This document shows positions 55,042-63,082 of a stretch of 64,000 bases of DNA, piece by piece; the stretch's first letter is position 1; every line of letters starts with the position of its first letter. The notes beneath the pieces are model-generated. The model made no database searches. It saw nothing but the letters and a program-made list of their open reading frames with translations, and was not told where the DNA came from. The translations under genes were made by a program, and so were the position numbers. Origin of the DNA: an uncultured Acidimicrobiales bacterium (lineage in GTDB: Bacteria > Actinomycetota > Acidimicrobiia > Acidimicrobiales > SHLQ01); assembly GCA_938038815.1 (NCBI GenBank), contig CALHTF010000003.1, positions 1 through 64,000 of the forward strand. Direction: 5' to 3'.

Positions 55042-55410
55042 CTAATCCTTCTTTGCGCCGTAGCGGCTACGAGCTTGCTTACGGTCGCGAACACCCGAGG
55101 TGTCGAGCGTTCCGCGGATGACTTTGTACCGCACACCAGGAAGGTCCTTCACACGACCGCCACGCACCAACACAATGGAGTGCTCTTGGAGGTTGTGACC
55201 TTCGCCGGGGATGTAGGCGGTTACTTCGATACCACTGGTCAGCCGGACACGACAGACCTTACGCAGCGCAGAGTTCGGCTTCTTGGGGGTGGTGGTATAC
55301 ACGCGGGTGCATACGCCACGACGCTGAGGAGCGCCCTTGAGGGCCGGGGTCGTTTCTTTACGACGCTTAGAGGTACGGCCCTTACGGACCAGCTGCTGAA
55401 TGGTTGGCAC
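55042..55410 (-). CDS. rpsL: 30S ribosomal protein S12
   Basis: A 122-residue S12 with [12 protein letters not shown], the decoding loop [38 protein letters not shown]-type region and [11 protein letters not shown]. The Lys residues associated with streptomycin resistance (in PKKPNS and GVRYK) are wild type. The start is GTG at 55410. It is the first gene of the str operon. Confidence 0.97.
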   Translation of the reverse strand: MPTIQQLVRKGRTSKRRKETTPALKGAPQRRGVCTRVYTTTPKKPNSALRKVCRVRLTSGIEVTAYIPGEGHNLQEHSIVLVRGGRVKDLPGVRYKVIRGTLDTSGVRDRKQARSRYGAKKD

Positions 55411-55501
55411 GAACTTCGAATCCTTGAAGAGTCTGGAAATGCAGAACTAGTGGTCTTGGGGGCATGCGAAGCTAGATCACCGCACGCTGGACCAATGGAC
55501 G

Positions 55502-55530
55502 AGTCTAAGCGTGTGCAAGTCCCGCGCCAA
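55502..55530 (-). promoter_or_regulatory. Candidate promoter of the str operon
   Basis: Minus strand TTGGCG, 17-bp spacer, TAGACT, giving a leader of about 85 nt before rpsL. The palindrome CCGCGCCAATGCGCGG (55522-55537) overlaps the -35 region and could be an operator. Confidence 0.45.
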
Positions 55531-55575
55531 TGCGCGGCGGAGGTTTTCTGGGCTCTGTAACTTTTCTCCGCCTAC

Positions 55576-55650
55576 GGCTCCGGCGCTTCGCTATCTACCC
55601 CCACCGACGCCCCTCGCCCTCCGCGAGCTCCGGGCTCTTCGGCCGCTTGT
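55576..55650 (+). repeat. 75-bp direct repeat, copy 1
   Basis: This sequence (GGCTCCGGCGCTTCGCTAT to CGCTTGT) recurs at 55722-55796 with 64 of 75 positions identical. Between the copies lies the hairpin CGAGTTAC-GCA-GTAACTCG. The 630-bp spacer 55411-56040 holds no credible gene: the ORF at 55511-56341 has no homology I can see and crosses the WYL regulator gene in antisense. Confidence 0.75.
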
Positions 55651-55721
55651 GTTGGTTCTCGGGGGCGAGTTACGCAGTAACTCGGTAAGGGCTTGGGCCG
55701 CCCTGGCGGTCCAAACCGACC

Positions 55722-55796
55722 GGCTCCGGCGCTTCGCTATGTCCCTCTACCTGTGCCCCTCGCCCTACGCGAGCTCCGGGCTCTTTAGGCGCTTGT
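55722..55796 (+). repeat. 75-bp direct repeat, copy 2
   Basis: Second copy of the repeat at 55576-55650. It is followed directly by hairpin element B. Another hairpin, CCGCCCC-GAA-GGGGTGGCGG, lies at 55946-55965 in the same spacer. Confidence 0.75.
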
Positions 55797-55797
55797 C

Positions 55798-55846
55798 CGA
55801 ATTTTCGCGTGGAACCCGCGCTGAGCGGGTTAAGCGCGATCAGAAA
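55798..55846 (-). repeat. Hairpin element B
   Basis: On the plus strand CCGAATTTTCGCG opens the element and GCGATCAGAAAA closes it. The inner GAACCCGC pairs with GCGGGTT. The flanks match element A at 7451-7501 (CCGAAATTTTTGC and GCAATCAGAAA) while the stem bases differ and still pair. Here it stands alone in the spacer between the WYL regulator and rpsL. Confidence 0.6.
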
Positions 55847-56040
55847 ACGAAAAGTGCCGCAGAGGAGACCGAGTCGGCGGTGGCCGATCGGCAGTGTTCG
55901 GATTCCGCTGTCTCAGCGCGAGCGAAGCGAGCCACCGAACTGGTACCGCCCCGAAGGGGTGGCGGAGGAGAATGCCGATCGGGTGCCGACGGTTCGGTTT
56001 CCGGTCGTTCGGAGCCAGATCCTCCTATTCCGGTTCCCGC

Positions 56041-56997
56041 TTATTCGCGGTACCGATCAACCAACCGGTCCCCGATTTCCGCCAACGCCTCAACCACCTC
56101 GACCGGACCATCGACCTCCAACCCGCTGGCTAGCCCGGCTACCTGGGAGGCCAAGACCTGGGGCGAATACGACGACAGCTTTACGGGGTGCCGCCCGTCT
56201 TGTGCCGGGTCGCCGACCTCGAGCTGGTTGCCGAGAATGTGGCGCAAAACCGACAATGTCCACGGCTCGGCCAACCCGGTGGCGGTCAGCAGCCGAGAGT
56301 TGTCGTCGAACGCAACGGTGATCTTGTTCCACGCTTCCTGAAGGTCGAACCCGTTGGGGCGGACGGCCGGGTCGTCGGTGATCACCGCACTGGTTACGCG
56401 GTCGACTCGGAAAACCCGTTCCCCAGCCGCCGTGTCGCCGATCAGGTACCAAACCGAGGCCTTCACCACGAGACCTAACGGATGAACCCGGCGAGTGCTC
56501 GGACCTTTCTTCGGTGTGTTGTACCCGAGTTCGATCTGCTTTCGTTCGATGACGGCTTTTTGTAGATCGTCGAGGAACAGGGGAGTGGTGCCGCCGGTGC
56601 CGCTCCACCGGGTTGGGTCGACAACCACCGCATCGACCGCTGCGGCAGCATCGGCTCGGAACGGTTCGGGAACTGCTTGCACGAGTTTGCGCAGCGCTTG
56701 TTTCAGGCCATCGGACGTCGGAGCCGACGACCCGACGGCCAAAAACAGGGCCCGGGCCTCGTCGGCTTGCAGTCCGGTGAGGTCGGTACGGGCCCCACCC
56801 ACGAGTGTCCACCCACCATTGCGACCTGCTTGTGAATAGACGGGAACGCCAGCCATCGCCAGCGCCTCGAGATCGCGGCGGGCGGTCTTGACCGAGACTT
56901 CGAGTTCTTCGGCGACCTCAGCCGCGGTCACCCGACCTTTCGCCTGGAGTAATAGCAGGGTGGCCACAAGTCGGTCGGCTCGCATGGGAACCAGCAT
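56041..56997 (-). CDS. WYL-domain helix-turn-helix regulator
   Basis: A regulator of about 318 residues. The N-terminal HTH is MRADRLVATLLLLQAKGRVT with EVSVKTARRDLEAL, as in the DeoR/YafY group. The WYL domain, which binds small molecules or nucleic acid, appears around SVWYLIGDTAAGERVFRVDRV, and a WCX-like tail follows. The ORF starts at TTG 57006. ATG at 56997 is my choice; a third candidate is ATG 56985. It is divergent from the SDR gene, and the spacer contains GTCCA-n5-TGGAC (57022-57036), a possible operator. Confidence 0.85.
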   Translation of the reverse strand: MLVPMRADRLVATLLLLQAKGRVTAAEVAEELEVSVKTARRDLEALAMAGVPVYSQAGRNGGWTLVGGARTDLTGLQADEARALFLAVGSSAPTSDGLKQALRKLVQAVPEPFRADAAAAVDAVVVDPTRWSGTGGTTPLFLDDLQKAVIERKQIELGYNTPKKGPSTRRVHPLGLVVKASVWYLIGDTAAGERVFRVDRVTSAVITDDPAVRPNGFDLQEAWNKITVAFDDNSRLLTATGLAEPWTLSVLRHILGNQLEVGDPAQDGRHPVKLSSYSPQVLASQVAGLASGLEVDGPVEVVEALAEIGDRLVDRYRE

Positions 56998-57134
56998 GGC
57001 ATCCAAAAGTGGTCAACCTGTGTCCAGTTCGTGGACTGGCCCGTCCGATTCCGAGCCGAGAGCGCCTAGCTGCAACACTGTCGAAGCAACCAAAGACATC
57101 GCAACGCACTTGCGAAGAACGCTAGGAGTTCTCA

Positions 57135-58067
57135 ATGGAGAAGATCAACGAAGGCCGCGTCGCGGTAGTGACCGGTGCCGGCCGAGGAATTGGTCGCGAG
57201 CACGCCCTTTTGCTCGCCCAAACCGGTGCCAAGGTTGTGGTGAACGACCTCGGTGGTTCGACCGACGGTGAAGGCAACGACGCATCGCCCGCCGAGCAGG
57301 TTGTCGAAGAGATCAAGGCCATGGGCGGCGAAGCGGTCGTGAACGGCGGCAACGTTGCTGTAGTGGCCGACGCCGACGCCATGATCCAGCAGGCCATCGA
57401 CACCTTTGGTGGTATCGACATCCTCATCAACAACGCCGGCATCCTTCGCGACCGCATGGTGTTTTCGATGAGCGAAAGCGACTGGGACGCCGTCATCAAC
57501 GTGCACCTCAAGGGCACCTTTGCCCCGACCCGCGCCGCCGCCGTCTACTGGCGCGAGCGCTCCAAGGCCGGCGAAACCAACGACGCCCGCGTGATCAACA
57601 CCACGTCGCCATCGGGCATCTACGGCAACATTGGCCAGAGCAACTACGGCGCCGCGAAGGCCGGCATCGCCGCCTTTACCCACATCACCGCCCAAGAGCT
57701 CACCCGCTACGGCGTTACCTGTAACTCGCTTGCTCCGGCAGCGTTCACCCGCATGACCGCCGACCTGCCCGGATTCTCGGGCATGGACGAAGAGACCCAG
57801 GAGAAGATGGGTCCCCGTTGGATCGCCAACGTCGCTACCTGGCTCGCCAGCCCGGCCGCTTCGGGCGTGACCGGTCGTTGCTTCGACGTGGTCGGCGACC
57901 GCATCGGTATCGCCGAAGGTTGGGTCCTTGGCCCGCAGGCGACCCAGACCGAAGACCCCGACGGCTTGGGCGATGTCATCGCTGGTCTGATGGGTGAAGC
58001 CAAGCTCAACGCCAACATGTTCGGTGTGCCCGAGGAAGGCCCCGGTCGTCCGAGCAAGAGCATCTAA
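57135..58067 (+). CDS. Short-chain dehydrogenase, 3-hydroxyacyl-CoA dehydrogenase-like
   Basis: A 310-residue SDR with cofactor loop TGAGRGIG (13-20), NDLGGSTDG, NNAG (99-102), and the catalytic Ser158/160, Tyr171 and Lys175 in GQSNYGAAKAG. The sequence style resembles the (3R)-hydroxyacyl-CoA dehydrogenase part of multifunctional enzyme type 2 and actinobacterial steroid or fatty-acid degradation SDRs. It starts at ATG 57135 with AGGAG upstream. It may be controlled by the divergent WYL regulator. The exact substrate is unknown. Confidence 0.88.
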   Translation: MEKINEGRVAVVTGAGRGIGREHALLLAQTGAKVVVNDLGGSTDGEGNDASPAEQVVEEIKAMGGEAVVNGGNVAVVADADAMIQQAIDTFGGIDILINNAGILRDRMVFSMSESDWDAVINVHLKGTFAPTRAAAVYWRERSKAGETNDARVINTTSPSGIYGNIGQSNYGAAKAGIAAFTHITAQELTRYGVTCNSLAPAAFTRMTADLPGFSGMDEETQEKMGPRWIANVATWLASPAASGVTGRCFDVVGDRIGIAEGWVLGPQATQTEDPDGLGDVIAGLMGEAKLNANMFGVPEEGPGRPSKSI

Positions 58068-58076
58068 GATGAGCTG

Positions 58077-58838
58077 ATGTCGAACGATCGATCCCGCAGT
58101 CCCTTCGACCGGATTGCCGATCGTTACGACGAAACTCGTGGTGGAGTTCGACGGGGCCGGCAGTTTGCTGGCTCCGTCGATTCCTTTTTGGCGAGCCCGT
58201 CGGTTATCGCCGACCTGGGCGTGGGCACTGCGGCGGTTGCCGAACCGCTCACCGACCTGGGGCACACCGTGGTTGGGGTCGATCTCAGCTCGGCGATGCT
58301 CGACCAGGCTTCGGAGCGTATCCCTGGCCGACTGCTGGTCGGCGATGTCCAAACCCTGCCTCTCGATACCGACTCGGTCGACGCCGCACTTGCGGTTTGG
58401 CTGCTGCAGTTAGTCGGCGATTTCGATGCGCTGATGCACGAGATCGCTCGAGTTGTGCGGCCCGGCGGTTTGTTCTTCCACGTATCGTCAACGCCTCGGA
58501 TTGAGCCCAACGACATCACCGACCTCACCTTGAAGATGTCGGCGTTGTTGGGTCGGGGGTGGGACCGGTCGTCGACGCTGGCGTCGCGGCTCATGCCGTA
58601 CGGGTTTGTGTTCCAGACCGAGATCGCTATGGCCCACGACGATGTGAAGAAGTCGCCGAACCAACAGGCCGACTGGATCGAGTCGAAAGTGGCCTCGATG
58701 TTCTGGGATCTCGACCCCGCCGACTGGGATGCCTATGTGCAACCCACCGTCGACGCCCTACGAGCCCTACCGAAACCCGACAAGGCTCGCCGCTGTACCG
58801 AGAGCCACCTTCTGTCGCTTTACCGCCGCCGCGAGTAA
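58077..58838 (+). CDS. Class I SAM-dependent methyltransferase
   Basis: A 253-residue protein with FDRIADRYDETRGG, the SAM loop VIADLGVGTAAVAEPL (about 43-58), VVGVDLSSAMLDQA and LPLDTDSVDAALAVWLLQL, as in ubiquinone/menaquinone-type methyltransferases. It lies 9 nt after the SDR gene and is probably cotranscribed. The acceptor is not evident. Confidence 0.85.
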   Translation: MSNDRSRSPFDRIADRYDETRGGVRRGRQFAGSVDSFLASPSVIADLGVGTAAVAEPLTDLGHTVVGVDLSSAMLDQASERIPGRLLVGDVQTLPLDTDSVDAALAVWLLQLVGDFDALMHEIARVVRPGGLFFHVSSTPRIEPNDITDLTLKMSALLGRGWDRSSTLASRLMPYGFVFQTEIAMAHDDVKKSPNQQADWIESKVASMFWDLDPADWDAYVQPTVDALRALPKPDKARRCTESHLLSLYRRRE

Positions 58839-58870
58839 CTTCGGGCTGAGAAGCAACCGGGGGAGTAGCC

Positions 58871-59707
58871 ATGCCAATAACGCACCTTGCGGCCACGGCC
58901 AGCATCGATGAAGTTTCCGAAGTGCTCGCCCGCGACGGGTGTGTGGTGATCGATGAGTTGGTGTCGCCCGAAGCCATCGACTCGGTGATGGCCGAGATGC
59001 AGCCGCACATCGACGCCAACGGTTTCGGCCCCGAGGCCTTTACCGGGCTCAACACCAAACGCACTGGAGCGTTGGTTGCCCGATCCGAAACCGCTCGCCA
59101 ACTCGTCAGCCACCCGTTGGTGGTGGGGGTCACGGGCAAACATCTCGAACACGCCACCACGTTTCACCTGCATCTGACCCAAATCATTTCGATCGGGCCC
59201 GACTCGCCGTCCCAACCCGTTCATCGCGACCAGTGGGCGTTCGACTTCTTCCCGTTTCCCGACGACTACGAAGTGCAGTGCAACACGCTGTGGGCGGGCA
59301 CTGATTTCACCGAAGCAAACGGGGCGACCCGGGTGGTCGTAGGCAGCAATCACCATGAGGACCGACTCAAGTACGAGCACGCCGACACCGAACCGGCCGA
59401 GATGACCAAAGGGTCGGTGCTGCTCTACACCGGGTCGGTGTACCACGGCGGGGGCGAGAACTCGACCGATCAGGTGCGTACCGGTATCAACATCACCTAT
59501 GCGGTTTCGTGGCTGCGCCAGGAAGAGAACCAGTACCTGTCGGTTCCGCCCGAGGTGGTGCCCACCCTCGACGACGAGTTGTTGAAACTCATGGGTTGGG
59601 ATCGCGGAGCGTATGCGTTGGGGTACGTCGACGACATGCGTCATCCGCTCGAAACGGTTCGGGGCGAAAACTTCGAGCGTACGTTTGGTGAGGTGCCCCA
59701 GCGCTGA
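58871..59707 (+). CDS. Phytanoyl-CoA dioxygenase (PhyH) family protein
   Basis: A 278-residue Fe(II)/2-oxoglutarate dioxygenase. The metal ligands are likely His118 and Asp120 in HRDQ and His192 in VYHGGGENS, with Arg203 for 2-oxoglutarate. DGCVVIDELVSPEAI is the family N-terminus. ATG at 58871 is preceded by GGGGAG. Members hydroxylate varied small molecules; the substrate here is unknown. Confidence 0.87.
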   Translation: MPITHLAATASIDEVSEVLARDGCVVIDELVSPEAIDSVMAEMQPHIDANGFGPEAFTGLNTKRTGALVARSETARQLVSHPLVVGVTGKHLEHATTFHLHLTQIISIGPDSPSQPVHRDQWAFDFFPFPDDYEVQCNTLWAGTDFTEANGATRVVVGSNHHEDRLKYEHADTEPAEMTKGSVLLYTGSVYHGGGENSTDQVRTGINITYAVSWLRQEENQYLSVPPEVVPTLDDELLKLMGWDRGAYALGYVDDMRHPLETVRGENFERTFGEVPQR

Positions 59708-59786
59708 GTCCGCTCGGTTGCTACATCTCGACGGTTTTTCGCCGACGGGAACGAGGTACAAGTAATTCGCCTCGAGGAGTTCCCCC

Positions 59787-60065
59787 ATGTTGAAGCGTCG
59801 CAAGTCCAAGAACGGCAAAGTAAAGGTCACCTTTGCGTTGCCTCTCGACCAGACCCCCGACCCGGTATCGGTCGCTGGTGATTTCAACGGCTGGAACCCC
59901 CTCGCCACCCCACTGATCAAGCGCAACAACGGCACTCGTAGCGCCGCGGTCGAACTGGCGGCGGGCGAGGTTGTCGAGTTCCGGTACCTCGCCGATGGTG
60001 GCCACTGGTTCAACGAAGACGAAGCTGGCACGACCGGTGAAGGAAACTCTCAGATCGCGGCGTAA
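59787..60065 (+). CDS. Stand-alone glycogen-binding E-set domain protein
   Basis: A 92-residue protein that consists only of an isoamylase early-set/CBM48-like domain (KVTFALPLD, VSVAGDFNGWNPLATPL, EFRYLADGGHW). Such domains bind alpha-glucans or AMPK-like partners, but here no enzyme is attached. ATG at 59787 has GAGGAG upstream. A basic N-terminus (LKRRKSKNGK) precedes the fold. Confidence 0.85.
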   Translation: MLKRRKSKNGKVKVTFALPLDQTPDPVSVAGDFNGWNPLATPLIKRNNGTRSAAVELAAGEVVEFRYLADGGHWFNEDEAGTTGEGNSQIAA

Positions 60066-60130
60066 CCCCGAGACCTAGCGTTCTCGGTCAGCGTTGGTGC
60101 GCGAGGTGTCCACCCAAATAAGGTCGCGCC

Positions 60131-61246
60131 ATGGGGAACCAACAGGCTAGCGATCAACAAAGGTATCGAGTTGTGGTGTGGGGCACCGGCAACGTGGGGC
60201 GACCTGCGCTGCGCGCCGTGCTTGCCCACGACCAACTCGAACTCGCAGGTGTGGTCGTGTCGCACCCGGCAAAGGTCGGGGTCGACGCCGGGAAGTTGTG
60301 CGGACTCGACCCGGTGGGCGTGGCCGCGACCAACGACAACCAGATCGCCTTTGCCGACGACATCGATTGTGTGGTGTACGCCGCCACCGCCGATACCAGG
60401 ATCGAAGAGGCTACCGGTGAGCTACTCGGCCTTCTCGGCGCGGGCCGCAACGTGGTGTCGACATCGTTTTACCCGCTCCTGCACCCGGCTCACACCCATC
60501 CGATCTTGCTTCCGTTGGTCGACGACGTGACCACCGCCGGTAACACCTCGGTGTTCGTCTCGGGAATCGACCCGGGTTGGGTCATGGATATCTTGCCGGT
60601 CTTTCTCAGCGGCGTGTGTGCCGACATCACCGAGATCCGCGCCCAAGAGGTCTTCAACTACGCCTACTACGACCAACCCGAAATCGTTCGGGAGGTCGTT
60701 GGGTTTGGCACCTCGATGGACGAAACCCCACCGATGCTGCTCGATGTTGCGCTTCTCACCGTGTGGGCGCCGATGCTGCGGGTGGTGGCCGACGGACTTG
60801 GGCTCGAGCTCGACGACATCACCACCGAAGTCGAGCGTCGACCACTCACCGAGACCGTCGAGGTCGACGGCATGGGCACCTTTGAGGCTGGCACCCAGGG
60901 AGCGTTCCGGTTCGAGGTTCAGGGTTGGGTCGATGGCCAGAAGCTGTTGGTGGTCGAACACATCACCCGCATCGACGACCGGTGCGCCCCCGATTGGCCG
61001 AGTTCGCCCGAGAAGGGCGGCGTGCATCGGGTCAAGATTGCGGGTCGGCCGAACCTCGAGGTGACCGTGCACGGCAACGAAGAGGGCGAACCAGCGGCGG
61101 CCGGTGGCGGCAACGCAACGGCGGCGAACCGGATCGTGAACGCGATTCCCGCGGTGGTGGCCGCTGCGCCGGGCATTGTTTCGCCCCTCGATCTGCCGGC
61201 CATCGATGGTCGGCACCAAATCCGAAAGGCTGCTCCCAACCAATGA
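60131..61246 (+). CDS. NAD(P)-dependent dehydrogenase of the DapB-like / amine dehydrogenase family
   Basis: A 371-residue Rossmann enzyme with VVVWGTGNVGRPALRA (13-28) and YAATADTR, similar to dihydrodipicolinate-reductase-like and 2,4-diaminopentanoate dehydrogenase-like proteins common in actinobacteria. Beyond residue 150 it has SGIDPGWVMDILP and FGTSMDETPP, typical of that subgroup. AAGGT lies 7 nt before the ATG. The stop overlaps the next start as ATGA, so the two are coupled. Confidence 0.82.
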   Translation: MGNQQASDQQRYRVVVWGTGNVGRPALRAVLAHDQLELAGVVVSHPAKVGVDAGKLCGLDPVGVAATNDNQIAFADDIDCVVYAATADTRIEEATGELLGLLGAGRNVVSTSFYPLLHPAHTHPILLPLVDDVTTAGNTSVFVSGIDPGWVMDILPVFLSGVCADITEIRAQEVFNYAYYDQPEIVREVVGFGTSMDETPPMLLDVALLTVWAPMLRVVADGLGLELDDITTEVERRPLTETVEVDGMGTFEAGTQGAFRFEVQGWVDGQKLLVVEHITRIDDRCAPDWPSSPEKGGVHRVKIAGRPNLEVTVHGNEEGEPAAAGGGNATAANRIVNAIPAVVAAAPGIVSPLDLPAIDGRHQIRKAAPNQ

Positions 61247-61917
61247 CATTCTTTACCAAAGAGTCGGCAAAGTTCTGGCGAGCGTTGGCCAAGAACAACT
61301 CCAAAGACTGGTTCGACGCCAACCGTAAGGACTACGAGAAGCATCTGAAAGCGCCGTACAACGCGCTTGCCGAAGCGCTGGTCGACCAGGTCAAAGAGGT
61401 CGAGCCCGAGTACCAGATCGGCCCCAAGCAGGCCACGTACCGGATCAACCGCGACGTGCGGTTCTCCAAGGATAAGACCCCATACAAGACCGAGCTCGGT
61501 ATCACGGTGGGACGCAACCACAAACACGATCCGGCGTACCCGGCCTACACCGTGCGAATCGGCGTGAATGGGCTCGCCGTTGCCGGTGGGCTGTACATGC
61601 CCGAACCCGAACTGCGCGACCACGTCCGCCGTTACGTGGCCGCAAACCACAAGGCGTTGGCCAAGGTCGAGGCACCCAAGACCACGTTCGCCAAGGTCTT
61701 TGGTTCGGTCGGCGGCGAGGCCCACAAGCGCGCCCCGGCCGAGTTGAAAGAGGCCGCTGAGATCGAGCCTCGGGTCCTCAACAAGCAGTGGGTGTACTGG
61801 GCTGACTTCAATGACAAGAAACTCTTCACCGACCCGAAACTCGATCAGTTCATCCTCGACCAATGGGAAGCGGCTCGCCCGGTGATGGAGTTCTTGAAGA
61901 AGGCAGTCGTCGTCTAG
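61243..61917 (+). CDS. DUF2461 / TIGR02453 family protein
   Basis: A 224-residue protein with FWRALAKNNSKDWFDANRKDYE, TYRINRDVRFSKDKTPYKTELG and GGLYMPEP, all characteristic of DUF2461. The molecular function of this family is not established. The ORF-track start at 60925 lies in the upstream gene. ATG at 61243 overlaps that gene's stop by 4 nt. Confidence 0.9.
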   Translation: MTFFTKESAKFWRALAKNNSKDWFDANRKDYEKHLKAPYNALAEALVDQVKEVEPEYQIGPKQATYRINRDVRFSKDKTPYKTELGITVGRNHKHDPAYPAYTVRIGVNGLAVAGGLYMPEPELRDHVRRYVAANHKALAKVEAPKTTFAKVFGSVGGEAHKRAPAELKEAAEIEPRVLNKQWVYWADFNDKKLFTDPKLDQFILDQWEAARPVMEFLKKAVVV

Positions 61918-61946
61918 TCGACCTCGGGCGCCTCTACGCTGGCGAG

Positions 61947-62855
61947 GTGAACTGTACAACGTGTGGAACCCCCCTCGAGCACGACTCGGTGTTTTGCCCC
62001 AGCTGCGGAACGGTGCCCGGTGCCGAGCCAACCCAAACCTTGCCGGCCGTCGGCCCAGAGTTTGAACCGACCCAACACATTCCGGTAGCCGAGCCCGCCC
62101 CGGCGGCGCAGATACCCCAGCAACCGTCGGTTGCGCCGCCGCCTCAACCGTCGGTAACCCCTCGACCGACCGCGCCGAGTGGTCAACCGAGCCAGCCGGT
62201 GTTCGTGCCCGAGCGCCGATCGATGTTGCCGATAGTCGCTGGACTCCTCGTTCTCGCCAGCCTTGTCGTTCTCGGCTTTTTGTTGCGCGGCATTTTCTCC
62301 GGCGACGACCCCGATACCGATGCTCCGGTGACCACCGACGAGGTGCCGGCCGTTACCGAAGCGCCAGCTCTCGAGTCGACGGTCGCTCCGGTCGAAACCA
62401 CTGCGGCACCCACGTTGGTCGAGGCGGCCGCGGGTAGCCCGTACGAGGGCAACTGCTTTGCGGCGGTTGTTCCGCCGGGCTGGGAACTGGTGAACAACGA
62501 CGAAGAAGTTGGCTACGGGATGCGTACAACCTGGCGCCGCGGTGGCGATCTGTTGTTTGTCGACTCGTCGCCGATCTCTGATCCCAATGTCACGTCGCGC
62601 GACGCCGCGGCGGGCCAGCTTGCGCAGCGCTCGACGGCGACGTCGGAACTGATCGACGAAGGCAACGATGCTTGGGGGTACACCTACACCCGGTCGGGCG
62701 CCCCAGCGATTGCGATCTACAAGGTCACCAGTCGAGGATTTGGCGTGGTCGGTGCCAGCCAAAACAATGCTGACCAGACCATCGCCGACGCCCGAGCGCT
62801 CATCATGTCGATCGAGGCGACCAACCCGACGTGCGACACCGGGTTGACTGGCTAA
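61947..62855 (+). CDS. Zinc-ribbon membrane protein with an extracellular C-terminal domain
   Basis: A 302-residue protein. A zinc ribbon at the N-terminus (CTTCGTPLEHDSVFCPSCG) is followed by a Pro-rich linker, one membrane helix (LPIVAGLLVLASLVVLGFLL), an acidic Thr/Val linker and a globular domain of about 130 residues (SPYEGNCFAAVVPPGWELV), predicted outside. GTG at 61947 is used because it starts right at the ribbon; the ORF-track start lies in the upstream gene. The last domain is unrecognised. Confidence 0.78.
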   Translation: MNCTTCGTPLEHDSVFCPSCGTVPGAEPTQTLPAVGPEFEPTQHIPVAEPAPAAQIPQQPSVAPPPQPSVTPRPTAPSGQPSQPVFVPERRSMLPIVAGLLVLASLVVLGFLLRGIFSGDDPDTDAPVTTDEVPAVTEAPALESTVAPVETTAAPTLVEAAAGSPYEGNCFAAVVPPGWELVNNDEEVGYGMRTTWRRGGDLLFVDSSPISDPNVTSRDAAAGQLAQRSTATSELIDEGNDAWGYTYTRSGAPAIAIYKVTSRGFGVVGASQNNADQTIADARALIMSIEATNPTCDTGLTG

Positions 62856-62975
62856 CCGTCGGTCAGACCCGTCGCTGGGCAAAAATGTCGTGAAATCGTA
62901 ATGAAAATGTTTCAGTCTAGGGTGGGGTTGGACATTCCGGTGTGAAATAATTTCGTTACAGCGGGGGAACCGCTA

Positions 62976-63044
62976 ATGAACTGCACCATGCTGCGAGTGG
63001 AACCCGGCATGATTTTGCAGCGAAACCGATCCTTGGCCGTCTAA
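62976..63044 (+). CDS. Possible 22-residue small ORF ending inside a terminator
   Basis: ATG at 62976 opens a frame for MNCTMLRVEPGMILQRNRSL and ends at TAA 63042-63044 inside the terminator stem-loop. GGGGGA lies upstream at a workable distance, within AGCGG-GGGAA-CCGCT (62960-62974), which could hide the binding site. No larger gene follows on this strand. It may be a small protein gene, or the frame may be chance within a small RNA. Confidence 0.35.
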   Translation: MNCTMLRVEPGMILQRNRSLAV

Positions 63045-63074
63045 GGCCGCTGGGGATCGGTTTCGGTTCTTTTC
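63021..63074 (+). terminator. Strong intrinsic terminator
   Basis: CGAAACCGATCC and GGATCGGTTTCG form a perfect 12-bp stem (63021-63032, 63054-63065) with a GGCC/GGCC inner pairing, followed by GTTCTTTTC. The U-rich side is on the plus strand, so it ends transcription from the left: either the zinc-ribbon gene 166 bp upstream or a separate short transcript beginning in the AT-rich stretch near 62940. Confidence 0.7.
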
Positions 63075-63082
63075 GGGTCGAG

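Noticed and set aside
55511-56341. 276-residue plus-strand ORF in and beyond the str upstream spacer
   Set aside because: It crosses the direct repeats and is antisense to the WYL gene; its low-complexity Arg/Ser/Pro-rich translation has no recognisable domain.
62928-63074. Idea that the small-transcript region is a 6C RNA
   Set aside because: The 6C motif needs two hairpins with loops of at least six C; here the longest run is five, on the opposite strand, so the match fails.
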